Source: JBBDIJ01 sp040880485
GTDB lineage: Bacteria; Bacteroidota; Rhodothermia; Balneolales; Balneolaceae
DNA length: 64,000 nucleotides
NCBI GenBank assembly: GCA_040880485.1
Contig: JBBDIJ010000005.1
Location: forward strand, 1 to 64,000
Direction of reading: 5' to 3'
The position numbers and the translations under genes are program-made. The notes below the pieces were generated by a model. The model saw nothing but the letters and a program-made list of their open reading frames with translations, was not told where the DNA came from and searched no databases. Shown piece by piece: positions 17,797 to 25,695 of this stretch. How positions within the stretch are numbered: position 1 is the first letter of the stretch; each line of letters opens with the position of its first letter.

Positions 17797-18789
17797 CTGA
17801 AGATTCTTGGCATTGAAAGCTCGTGTGACGAGACGGCCGCTGCTGTCTGGGATGGCAGGCGGATGCTCTCCAATGTCGTCGCTTCACAGACGGTACACGA
17901 GAAGTATGGCGGTGTGGTTCCTGAATTAGCCTCCCGTTCTCACCATCGAACCATCACAGGTGTCACAAGCCAGGCACTTCTGGAAGCGGATATCGGAGTA
18001 TCGGATCTTGATGCCATCGCTGTTACTCAGGGCCCGGGTTTAATGGGCTCCCTTTTGGTCGGGCTCTCCTTTGCCAAAGGGTTGTCACTAACCCATCGTA
18101 TTCCACTCTATGGAGTGGACCACATCGATGCCCATATCTACGCCAATTTTATAGAGCAAACTCCTGCCTCACCATTAGTTTGCCTGACCGTTTCCGGTGG
18201 GCACACGCAGCTTGTCTATGTAGAGGCTCCATTTAGTCACACTCTGCTTGGGAAATCAAGAGATGATGCTGCGGGCGAAGCGTTTGATAAAATTGGAAAA
18301 ATTCTGGGCCTGCCGTGGCCAGGTGGCCCGGAGATCGACCGGCATTCCCAAAAGGGTGATCCGGAATTTCACCGGTTTCCACGCTCTATGTTGAACCGCG
18401 GGTACGAATTCAGCTTTTCCGGCCTGAAAACCAGTGTTCTCTACTATGTTCAGGAGAAGGGAGAGGGATTTGTGTGCGAACACATGGACAATATCTGCGC
18501 CAGTGTTTCTGCCGCCATTGTGGAAGTCCTCATCTCTAAACTGGAAATGGCTGCAATGGAGCACGGGGTTGGTACCATACTTCTTGCGGGAGGAGTCTCT
18601 GCTAATACTATGCTGAGAGAGAGAGCCCGACAGATGGCTGAAAGGATGGGAGTTACACTTCTTGTGCCGCGGATGGAGTACTGCACCGACAATGCGGCCA
18701 TGATTGCGATCACCGGAGCGATGAAGGGAGAAGTTAGCCGTCCGGACGGGCTGGGCCTGAAACCGTATGCCCGCCGTCCAGAGGGGTAG
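17797..18789 (+). CDS. tsaD: tRNA threonylcarbamoyladenosine transferase TsaD (CTG start)
   Basis: 330 residues. It transfers the threonylcarbamoyl group to A37 of tRNAs reading ANN codons, with TsaB and TsaE. The family begins M-K-I-L-G-I-E-S-S-C-D-E-T; here that sequence is present but the codon before Lys is CTG (17797-17799), preceded by AGGAAG at 17787-17792. There is no ATG, GTG or TTG in frame at that position, and the first ATG (17863) would remove the first 22 residues, including part of the ATPase core. Metal-binding HIDAH and the GGVSAN loop are intact. A CTG start is the simplest reading. Confidence 0.92.
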   Translation: MKILGIESSCDETAAAVWDGRRMLSNVVASQTVHEKYGGVVPELASRSHHRTITGVTSQALLEADIGVSDLDAIAVTQGPGLMGSLLVGLSFAKGLSLTHRIPLYGVDHIDAHIYANFIEQTPASPLVCLTVSGGHTQLVYVEAPFSHTLLGKSRDDAAGEAFDKIGKILGLPWPGGPEIDRHSQKGDPEFHRFPRSMLNRGYEFSFSGLKTSVLYYVQEKGEGFVCEHMDNICASVSAAIVEVLISKLEMAAMEHGVGTILLAGGVSANTMLRERARQMAERMGVTLLVPRMEYCTDNAAMIAITGAMKGEVSRPDGLGLKPYARRPEG

Positions 18790-18940
18790 AAGGCAAACTG
18801 CAGAAGTTGTGGGGCAGATTGTGTAAATTTTTTTAAATAACCCACATCAGTTTGCATATTGAATGAATGTTCCGGATTGTTTTGTTATTGTTCGCCAGGT
18901 TAGAACGGTGCTCTACATTTATTAATTACACAGATATATC

Positions 18941-20311
18941 ATGGATTACCCGATTTTGAGAAGAATCACACCTGTCTTGTTCCTCATTTTAGCAGCTGGT
19001 GTATTCACTCCGGTTCAAACTGTTTTCGCACAATCCGGAGAGGATACTACTATAAAAGAGCTCAGGCTCCCTGAGGATATCAACAGAGTTCCGAGTGACA
19101 ACGATTTTAACGACCCTGAAAGCGAATTCAGTTACGACCGAATGGCCTTGTCAAAAAGTATCGGGGTGTTCTGGCACAAGGATTTCGGGAGCAACCCGGC
19201 AGAAGGCCCGGATGGGGATCCGGTTTTTGATCTGGGGAATCTGTTAATGGAGCTGGAACGGTATTACGAATATTTTGTCGATGAACTCAAATTCATCGAT
19301 CCTGAAAATACCGATGCTGCAGAAAACAGGGCGCTACTTTTTGTTATATCCGGCAGCGGCGGCACTGCTTTTGGCGGCGGGTCTGATGGAGTAGGAATGA
19401 TGTGGTCACCGACATCACGGATTCAGAGCCCCCCCTACGGAGTGCTCGCTCATGAATTGGGCCACTCATTTCAGTACCTGGTTCGACAGAATGGCGGTGG
19501 ATTTCGTGGCGGGACAGCTGGTAGAAGTATCGGTGAGATGACTTCACAATACAAGTTGTGGCACGTCTACCCGGAGTGGATGACATTTGAGAATTATCAT
19601 CTGGTCGACTATCTGGAGAAGACACACTTTGCCTTTTTGCATCGGACCAACCAGTACCACTCTCCCTATGTACTGGAGTATTGGGCTACACTGCACGGGA
19701 AGGATATTATAGGAAAGCTCTGGCGCAATGCTGAACCGGGTGAAGATCCGGTGCTGGCTTACCAGCGGCTGACGGAGATTGATCAACCGACCTTTAACGA
19801 TCAGATGTTTGATGCCGCGCGACGTTTCATGACCTGGGATATGGATCGTGTAGAGGAGGTAGCCAGTCCGTATGCAAACATGCATACTTCGGAGTTTGAT
19901 GCGATCGGAGATGGATGGTATCAGATTGCGGAGAGTCGGACACCACAGAACTACGGTTATAACGGAGTCCAGCTGGAGGTTCCGGCTTCCGGGACCAATG
20001 TAACCGTTGATTTTCGGGGTATTGCAGGAGCCGACGGGTTCCAGGCGGTCAATGTCGATCTGGCCGGATGGCGCTATGGATTTGTGGCGGTTCAATCCGA
20101 TGGCAGCCGGGTCTACGGCGATACGCACTCCAATCCGGAAGGAGAAGCCTCTATAAATGTGCCGGAGGGTACCGAGTATTTATGGTTCGTTGTGAGTGGT
20201 GCACCGGCCGAGCACTGGGTGCACGGCAGCGAAGAGGAGGAGGAGCAGTGGCCCTATCAAATCCGTCTGGACGGAACCGGCCTGCACGATTCGGTGACGG
20301 TGAATAATTAA
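18941..20311 (+). CDS. Secreted metallopeptidase-like protein (HELGH motif)
   Basis: 456 residues with a signal peptide (through VQTVFAQ, about residue 30). A zinc-binding HELGHSFQYLV motif is at about residues 170-180, preceded by a glycine-rich strand (GSGGTAFGGGSDGVGMMW). This is the pattern of DUF6055-like gluzincin-fold proteins. The C-terminal ~120 residues look like a beta-sandwich ending in an acidic EEEEEQWPYQIRLDG. The likely location is periplasm, outer surface or outside. Substrate is unknown and the family assignment is tentative. Confidence 0.65.
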   Translation: MDYPILRRITPVLFLILAAGVFTPVQTVFAQSGEDTTIKELRLPEDINRVPSDNDFNDPESEFSYDRMALSKSIGVFWHKDFGSNPAEGPDGDPVFDLGNLLMELERYYEYFVDELKFIDPENTDAAENRALLFVISGSGGTAFGGGSDGVGMMWSPTSRIQSPPYGVLAHELGHSFQYLVRQNGGGFRGGTAGRSIGEMTSQYKLWHVYPEWMTFENYHLVDYLEKTHFAFLHRTNQYHSPYVLEYWATLHGKDIIGKLWRNAEPGEDPVLAYQRLTEIDQPTFNDQMFDAARRFMTWDMDRVEEVASPYANMHTSEFDAIGDGWYQIAESRTPQNYGYNGVQLEVPASGTNVTVDFRGIAGADGFQAVNVDLAGWRYGFVAVQSDGSRVYGDTHSNPEGEASINVPEGTEYLWFVVSGAPAEHWVHGSEEEEEQWPYQIRLDGTGLHDSVTVNN

Positions 20312-20351
20312 TCACCACTGCTCCACGGACAGAGCAGATTATGGATTTTAG

Positions 20352-20664
20352 TTGAGCTGCTGCAAGCACTGTATCGGGGCCGATGATGTGTTTGACCGTA
20401 AGACCGCTGAAAAAGGGGCCAAACAGATCTACTCAATTGATGCTGGAGCCGATACTAAAGTGCAGGGTGGATGGCAAATCCCTGATCGATCTCGGTGGCG
20501 GATTTGGGGTCATTTCATTCGAGCTGTTCCATGCCGGGCTCACCTCATCTGTACATGTGGATGCGTCAAGTGGCTATTTAGAGGTCTGCAAAAGAGGGGA
20601 TTCCGACAGGTTTCCCGAGAACGAACGATTGTATGGGAAGCTGTCGTTTATGAAAACAGTATAG
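20352..20664 (+). pseudogene. Truncated, frameshifted SAM-dependent methyltransferase
   Basis: A TTG at 20352 opens a frame reading SCCKHCIGADDVFDRKTAEK, the usual beginning of a class I methyltransferase family. The sense then moves to the next frame (from about 20412): KKGPNRSTQLMLEPI, then motif I SLIDLGGGFGVISFELF and VDASSGYLEVCKRG. The frame ends after KLSFMKTV at about 20664, where an intact homologue would continue for at least 80 residues with motifs II-IV. Both a small deletion at the GAAAAAGGGG junction and a C-terminal truncation are needed to explain it. It is probably non-functional. Confidence 0.75.
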
Positions 20665-20689
20665 ACAAATCAAACAGTTGAGGCCCGTC

Positions 20690-21709
20690 ATGAAAATATT
20701 CGTAATATGTCTCCTTGCAGGCGCTTTTATGTATACAGGTCATATCGATGCGCAGCAGGTATCCGATCTTTCAGATCCCGAAATCGGGATCGTGAAATCC
20801 GTTGAAGACTGGAATGTGCCCTTTGATGAACGTTGGTCCAGAGACCCCTATGTAGCTCCGGACGGATCCATCTACTTTGTTGGACAGTGGACCCACTATG
20901 TTGGCCGGTTCAACCCTGTAACTGAGGAGTTCAGAGAGTATGAACTGGATGACGGAACCGGGCCCCATACAGTGGTGGTTAGCAGTGAGGGAGCTGTATG
21001 GTTCACCAGTTTCAGTGACGATCATATAGGAAGCGTCGATCCGGAGTCGGGAGAAGTCGTCAAGTATGAGACGGAAAACTATCTGCGCGGGCCGCACACG
21101 ATTGCATTCGACCGCAACGAAAACTTCTGGTTTACAGCCTATCGCGGAAATGGGATCGGCCATTTTGATGTCTCGACAGGGGAGATCACTGGCCTGGAAG
21201 TCCCCACGCCGGGCGGAACCCCCTATGGGATTGTGATGTCCCCGGATATGGCACAACCCTGGTTTGGCTATTTCGGGTCGAACCGGATAGCCACTGTGAA
21301 TCCGGAATCGATGGAGATTGAGGAGGTGGTTCTTCCAAGGGAAGAGATCCGGGTTCGCAGACTGAATGTAACATCTGACGGCCGGGTCTGGTATGGGGAC
21401 TATGCTGGCGGCATGCTGGGTGTCTATGATCCATCAGACGGCTCCATCCGGGAGTGGCCGATGCCCCATGGCGAAGACTCCCGGCCCTACGCAGTTTTGA
21501 CGGACGACAGGGACCGACTCTGGATTTCTGCTACCGGGTTGAACCCGAACCATCTGGTACTGTTCGATACTGTCAATGAGGAGTTTCAGGGATCTGTAGA
21601 GATCCCGGTCGGCAGGGGAGCGATCCGTAATATGAATTTTGATCCGGAGAATAGGGCTATCTGGTTTGGTACCGACATCGGTTATATTGGCCGATTGGTC
21701 ATCGACTGA
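20690..21709 (+). CDS. Secreted Vgb/streptogramin-lyase-like beta-propeller
   Basis: 339 residues from the ATG at 20690, four codons after the first in-frame start. The N-terminus is a signal peptide (KIFVICLLAGAFMYTGHIDAQ). The body is a series of ~45-residue blades with W-F/W-x-x-x and G-x-I-x-x-x-D/N-P motifs (IYFVGQWTHYVGRFNPVT, GAVWFTSFSDDHIGSVDPES, RNENFWFTAYRGNGIGHFD), as in virginiamycin B lyase and SMP-30-like propellers. Real lyase activity is not implied; many such proteins in this lineage are uncharacterised secreted proteins. Confidence 0.75.
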   Translation: MKIFVICLLAGAFMYTGHIDAQQVSDLSDPEIGIVKSVEDWNVPFDERWSRDPYVAPDGSIYFVGQWTHYVGRFNPVTEEFREYELDDGTGPHTVVVSSEGAVWFTSFSDDHIGSVDPESGEVVKYETENYLRGPHTIAFDRNENFWFTAYRGNGIGHFDVSTGEITGLEVPTPGGTPYGIVMSPDMAQPWFGYFGSNRIATVNPESMEIEEVVLPREEIRVRRLNVTSDGRVWYGDYAGGMLGVYDPSDGSIREWPMPHGEDSRPYAVLTDDRDRLWISATGLNPNHLVLFDTVNEEFQGSVEIPVGRGAIRNMNFDPENRAIWFGTDIGYIGRLVID

Positions 21710-21767
21710 TCTCTGCTGCGAATTTTTTAAGTGCATTAGCGATATCAACTGAACTTCACGGATCACG

Positions 21768-22697
21768 GTGAGAACTGCGACTATTCATTGGCTTACTTTG
21801 TTTCTGTTATTGGGGATATGGGCTGGGTGTGAATCCACTGAATTGGGGCCTGCTCCACTACCGGAGGGGTATGAGGCATCGGTCGAAGAGTGGAAGAAGT
21901 ACCGGGTGGGTGTATTGACAGATTCTACCGGCTGGCTTCGATTGGTTGACCTTATCTGGCTGGACGAGGGGGTGAACACTTTTGGAAGCGGAGAGAGTGT
22001 GGACATCCGATTTCCCGAAGGTACGATATCGGATTTTGCTGGCCGTTTCATACTTGCAGACAGCACGGTACGGATGGAAGTGGATGAAAGTGCAGAGATT
22101 ACCTGGAAGGGTGATTCGGTATCCAATCTGACACTCATTGAGGGGGATCACGGCGACGAAAGGATTGAGGTGCAGCACGATCCGCTCATCTGGTTTATAG
22201 ACAAGCGTGACGACGATCAGTACGGTGTTCGGCTCTTCAGCCTCGATACACCGAAGGCAGATGCCTTTGAAGGATTTCCCGCCTACCCTCTCGATCCGGC
22301 GTGGCACATGAGGGCCAGGTTTATTCCCTACCCGGAAGGGAGCACGATTCGTGTGGTCAATGTACTGGGTAATGAGATCGACCGACCCACTCCGGGCCGA
22401 CTGGAGTTCACGATAGACGGGAATCTCTACACTCTGGACGCGTTTGAAGGGAGTAGCGGACTTTTCCTGATGATGGCTGATGAAACGAATCGTACGGAAA
22501 CCTACCAGGCGGGAAGATATTTGATGGTCGACCCGCCGGATGAAGATGGCTATACCGTTATCGACTTTAACAGAGCGTACAACATGCCATGCTCCTTCAA
22601 CCGCTTTACCACCTGTCAGTTGCCACCACCTCAAAACCGACTCGATGTAGCCATTACTGCAGGGGAGCAGCGACCCGTCGATTGGGACGGGATTTGA
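21768..22697 (+). CDS. DUF1684 lipoprotein
   Basis: 309 residues starting at GTG 21768. A lipobox (LLGIWAGC, Cys near residue 21) predicts membrane anchoring. The DUF1684 signature is present: EEWKKYRVGVL, DSTGWLRLVDLIWLDEGVNTFGS (split across the first strands), RVVNVLGNEIDRPTPG, and the C-terminal DFNRAYNMPCSFNRFTTCQL, where the paired cysteines fit an extracytoplasmic protein. The function of the family is unknown. It is convergent with the next gene on the minus strand. Confidence 0.9.
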   Translation: MRTATIHWLTLFLLLGIWAGCESTELGPAPLPEGYEASVEEWKKYRVGVLTDSTGWLRLVDLIWLDEGVNTFGSGESVDIRFPEGTISDFAGRFILADSTVRMEVDESAEITWKGDSVSNLTLIEGDHGDERIEVQHDPLIWFIDKRDDDQYGVRLFSLDTPKADAFEGFPAYPLDPAWHMRARFIPYPEGSTIRVVNVLGNEIDRPTPGRLEFTIDGNLYTLDAFEGSSGLFLMMADETNRTETYQAGRYLMVDPPDEDGYTVIDFNRAYNMPCSFNRFTTCQLPPPQNRLDVAITAGEQRPVDWDGI

Positions 22698-22756
22698 CGG
22701 CCACTTCAGTTATATGAATCGGAGCGTAGTCGGGAAGCAAAATCTTTCAGGCCATT

Positions 22757-24577
22757 TTAGGGTTGACCTTGCTGCCCCCGGAAGTAGATAAGACCTCCAC
22801 TCTGGCCACCGGACAGAAATTCCGCTACACCATCTCCGTTCAGATCGGTAAAGAGAGGGGCTCCGAGCCGGTGAGTATGAATACCTGCGGGAACGGGCTC
22901 TGCGACAAAGTGCGGCTCATCACTGCTGCCCCGGTTCCTGTAGAAGAGTAAACCGTCTCCCCTGGTCCCGATAAAGAGATCGGGGAGCCCGTTACCGTCA
23001 AAATCGTGAAGATACGGGACGCTTCGGGGACCGGCTGTCACATCGGAATGAGCGCCCTCCAGGTATCGGAATTGCGGCTTCTGCTTTGTGCCTTCGTTCA
23101 TAAAGAAGTGGAGATCACCACCTGATGAGCCCACAACCAGATCAAGCAGTCCGTTTCCGTTAAGGTCGGCCAGAGCCGGCGTACTATTACTCCCTCTGGG
23201 CAGTTCTGCGATCGACTCAGTTTCCAGTTCAAACTGCCCTCCGCTGTTCCGATAGTAGTGAATCTCGCCTCCCCATGTTCCAAGCAGCAGGTCGGGATAC
23301 CCGTTGCCGTTCAGGTCTCCCAGGGCGGGAGCATAGTGGAAAACGGGCGGGAGATGGAGGGTGCCGGCCATGTGAAACTCGGGTGCATCGGGACTCCCCC
23401 GGTTTTCCAGAATATAGACCATGGAAGTGGAGCGGTCGGACGGGTCTATTTTGTTGGCCAGCAGAAGATCGGTCAATCCGTTTCCGTTGATGTCTCCTGC
23501 GGCCAGCAGACTCTCATTCCCAATATCGATGTTTCGCAGAAACTGCCGGGTTTGCAGGGTGAATCTCCCGTCTTCATGATGTTCATAGAAGAGTAAATTT
23601 TCGGCCTGGGTCTGGAAGGCGTTGTAAGCCCCGCCGAGGACTCCCACCAGGAGATCGGTGAGCCCGTTGCCGGTCCAGTCGCCGAAGGCAGGAGCATTAA
23701 ACCCGCTGGTATTAATCGGATCATCCGGTGGAAACAGTGTGGGTGCAACCTGATAGTTGAGATTGTTGCATGTTCCTTCGTTCCGGATGCGAAGCAGGCC
23801 CGGTTCAAAGAAATCTCCCCAATAGATGTCGTAAAGTCCATCTCCATTGATATCTGCAAAGTCGAGTGAGTTGGCTCCGTGCAGGGTTCCAAACTCCTTC
23901 ACGATCTCAATATTTTCGAACCGACGGTTAACCAGTTCAAAGCGTGGAACCCCCTGATCGTCGTACCCTCTGCTGCTGAAGCGCATGACTGTTCCGTCGA
24001 GGCGCCCGATAAACAGATCCGGCTGGCCGTCGCAATTGATATCGATGATGTTGGGGATGTTCTGTCGGTCGGAGTAGATGGGGATGCCATTCACATCTTT
24101 CAGGGTATCGGCTGCCAGTTCGAAGGAAGGCTCTTCCGCTGTACCGGTGTTTCGATAGTACCGGATGTAGCTGTAAGGTTGCTCGGTGATCAGGTCATAG
24201 ATATCGTCTCCGTTCACATCGACAAACCGAAACCACTCTCCAATATCCAGATCCTGAAACCTGTCGGTTACCCATTCCACTCTCTGTCCGGATTCGTCGG
24301 ACTGGTTTCGGAAATACATCAAGTCATTAGCGTACTCCTGTATAAACAGATCCGGCTGGCCGCTGTTATAGAGGTCGACCCACTGCGGACGGGGGGCATT
24401 GAACCCGCCAACAAAGGAGTGTTCGATTCGTACTCCATCCAGATCGAAGACGGGGAAGGGGTCGATATCCCGTGCATATTCAGTCCCGTATTGGTCTGCA
24501 GCGGGGCGAACTGAAGAGCAGCCGACTACACAGACCAGGATCAGGAGCGTAGCTGCAGATAGCCATCGGTCTTTCAT
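22757..24577 (-). CDS. FG-GAP/VCBS repeat lipoprotein
   Basis: About 606 residues from ATG 24577; an upstream in-frame region overlaps the preceding gene and is rejected. The lipobox is LLILVCVVGC. The body has about ten FG-GAP/VCBS repeats with calcium-binding-like D-x-[ND]-G-x-G-x-x-D (DINGDGLYD, DLNGNGYPD, DLNGNGLLD, DFDGNGLPD), each followed by LLxG. This predicts an integrin-like beta-propeller at the cell surface. The gene starts 8 bases after the upstream gene ends, so it is the last cistron of the 25.7-22.8 kb run. Confidence 0.85.
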   Translation of the reverse strand: MKDRWLSAATLLILVCVVGCSSVRPAADQYGTEYARDIDPFPVFDLDGVRIEHSFVGGFNAPRPQWVDLYNSGQPDLFIQEYANDLMYFRNQSDESGQRVEWVTDRFQDLDIGEWFRFVDVNGDDIYDLITEQPYSYIRYYRNTGTAEEPSFELAADTLKDVNGIPIYSDRQNIPNIIDINCDGQPDLFIGRLDGTVMRFSSRGYDDQGVPRFELVNRRFENIEIVKEFGTLHGANSLDFADINGDGLYDIYWGDFFEPGLLRIRNEGTCNNLNYQVAPTLFPPDDPINTSGFNAPAFGDWTGNGLTDLLVGVLGGAYNAFQTQAENLLFYEHHEDGRFTLQTRQFLRNIDIGNESLLAAGDINGNGLTDLLLANKIDPSDRSTSMVYILENRGSPDAPEFHMAGTLHLPPVFHYAPALGDLNGNGYPDLLLGTWGGEIHYYRNSGGQFELETESIAELPRGSNSTPALADLNGNGLLDLVVGSSGGDLHFFMNEGTKQKPQFRYLEGAHSDVTAGPRSVPYLHDFDGNGLPDLFIGTRGDGLLFYRNRGSSDEPHFVAEPVPAGIHTHRLGAPLFTDLNGDGVAEFLSGGQSGGLIYFRGQQGQP

Positions 24578-24584
24578 GAGATTA

Positions 24585-25673
24585 TCATTTCTGACGGGCA
24601 CGCGTTCCAATTCCGGTTGAGTAGGTCTCCACTTCAATCACTTTATCGATGGAGAGTGTTTCGGTATCGATCACAACCAGGTAGCCTGGCGGACCTGCAT
24701 CGTGGTTGTGCTGATCCATATCCGGCATTGCCCGCAGATTATTGTTGGAAATGTACAACCACTTTCCATCCGGGGAAATGGCGCTTCCATGGGGCTGAGC
24801 CAGTCCCTTACCCTCAATGACTGCTTCGACCACGTGTTGTGTCATGTCTATAACTGTAACTGTGTTCGATTCTTTGTTCGGGACATACAGACGTTTGCCA
24901 TCGGGAGAGAAGATGGGGCGCCAGGGCTGAGGGTTAATCTGAATGGTCTCAATCAGCTCGGGGGAAGCAGGATTACTGGTGTCCAGTACCAGCAACTGTC
25001 CCGATATCTGACCGGTGATCACCAGTGTATTTCCGTCCGGAGACAATCCGAAGTCCACAAATACGTGTGTATCTCCCGGAAACATGGTGAGCTCCGAATC
25101 GAGGCTCTCCAGATCGATCGATACCATCTGGTTTTCCGCCAAACTGGCCACAAAAACCCACTTACCGTTAGGGTGAATGGTGATTCCGTGAGGCCTAGGG
25201 AAGAAGGTTTCTACCTCTTCGGTATGTTCCATGTCGGATCTCCGGATGATAGCGAAACTCTGCGGAGGATTCATCGCCATCATGGAGCGTGCTACATAGA
25301 GCTCATCTTTGGTTGGGTGGATGGCGAGCAGCCCCGGAACTTCCATTTCGGTACGGCCGACCAGTTCGTTGCGGTGGTTGAATTTGAGGATCAGATTCTC
25401 TCCAATCAGCGAGACATACCAGTGTGATCCGTCCGGTTCTACAACAGCGTGGTGAGGTTTCGCATTGGGAGAGAAACCGAGTTCCTGAAGGTCTATCCTG
25501 GCTGCGATCTCATGGGTCTCCAAATCGATAACGCTCACCGTGGCTGCCCCCTGATTGCAAACATAGAGATAGTGGCCCGGATCATCCGGGCCTGGCTGCC
25601 CATAGCTCACTCCCGGATAGCTGCCAAGCAGAATCAGCACAACTACAATCTTAAAAACTGTGCATTGATTCAT
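24585..25673 (-). CDS. Secreted YVTN/YncE-type beta-propeller
   Basis: 362 residues with a signal peptide ending about residue 25 (SYPGVSYGQ). The repeats are of the YVTN type: HYLYVCNQGAATVSVIDLET, ELYVARSMM, WVFVASLAENQMVSIDLES, RLYVPNKESNTVTVIDMTQ. It is a seven-bladed propeller by inference, probably in the periplasm or outside. It lies 22 bases after the stop of the choice-of-anchor B gene, and 8 bases before the FG-GAP gene, forming a three-gene run. Confidence 0.85.
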   Translation of the reverse strand: MNQCTVFKIVVVLILLGSYPGVSYGQPGPDDPGHYLYVCNQGAATVSVIDLETHEIAARIDLQELGFSPNAKPHHAVVEPDGSHWYVSLIGENLILKFNHRNELVGRTEMEVPGLLAIHPTKDELYVARSMMAMNPPQSFAIIRRSDMEHTEEVETFFPRPHGITIHPNGKWVFVASLAENQMVSIDLESLDSELTMFPGDTHVFVDFGLSPDGNTLVITGQISGQLLVLDTSNPASPELIETIQINPQPWRPIFSPDGKRLYVPNKESNTVTVIDMTQHVVEAVIEGKGLAQPHGSAISPDGKWLYISNNNLRAMPDMDQHNHDAGPPGYLVVIDTETLSIDKVIEVETYSTGIGTRARQK

Positions 25674-25695
25674 GGCCCTACATCCCGATTACATG

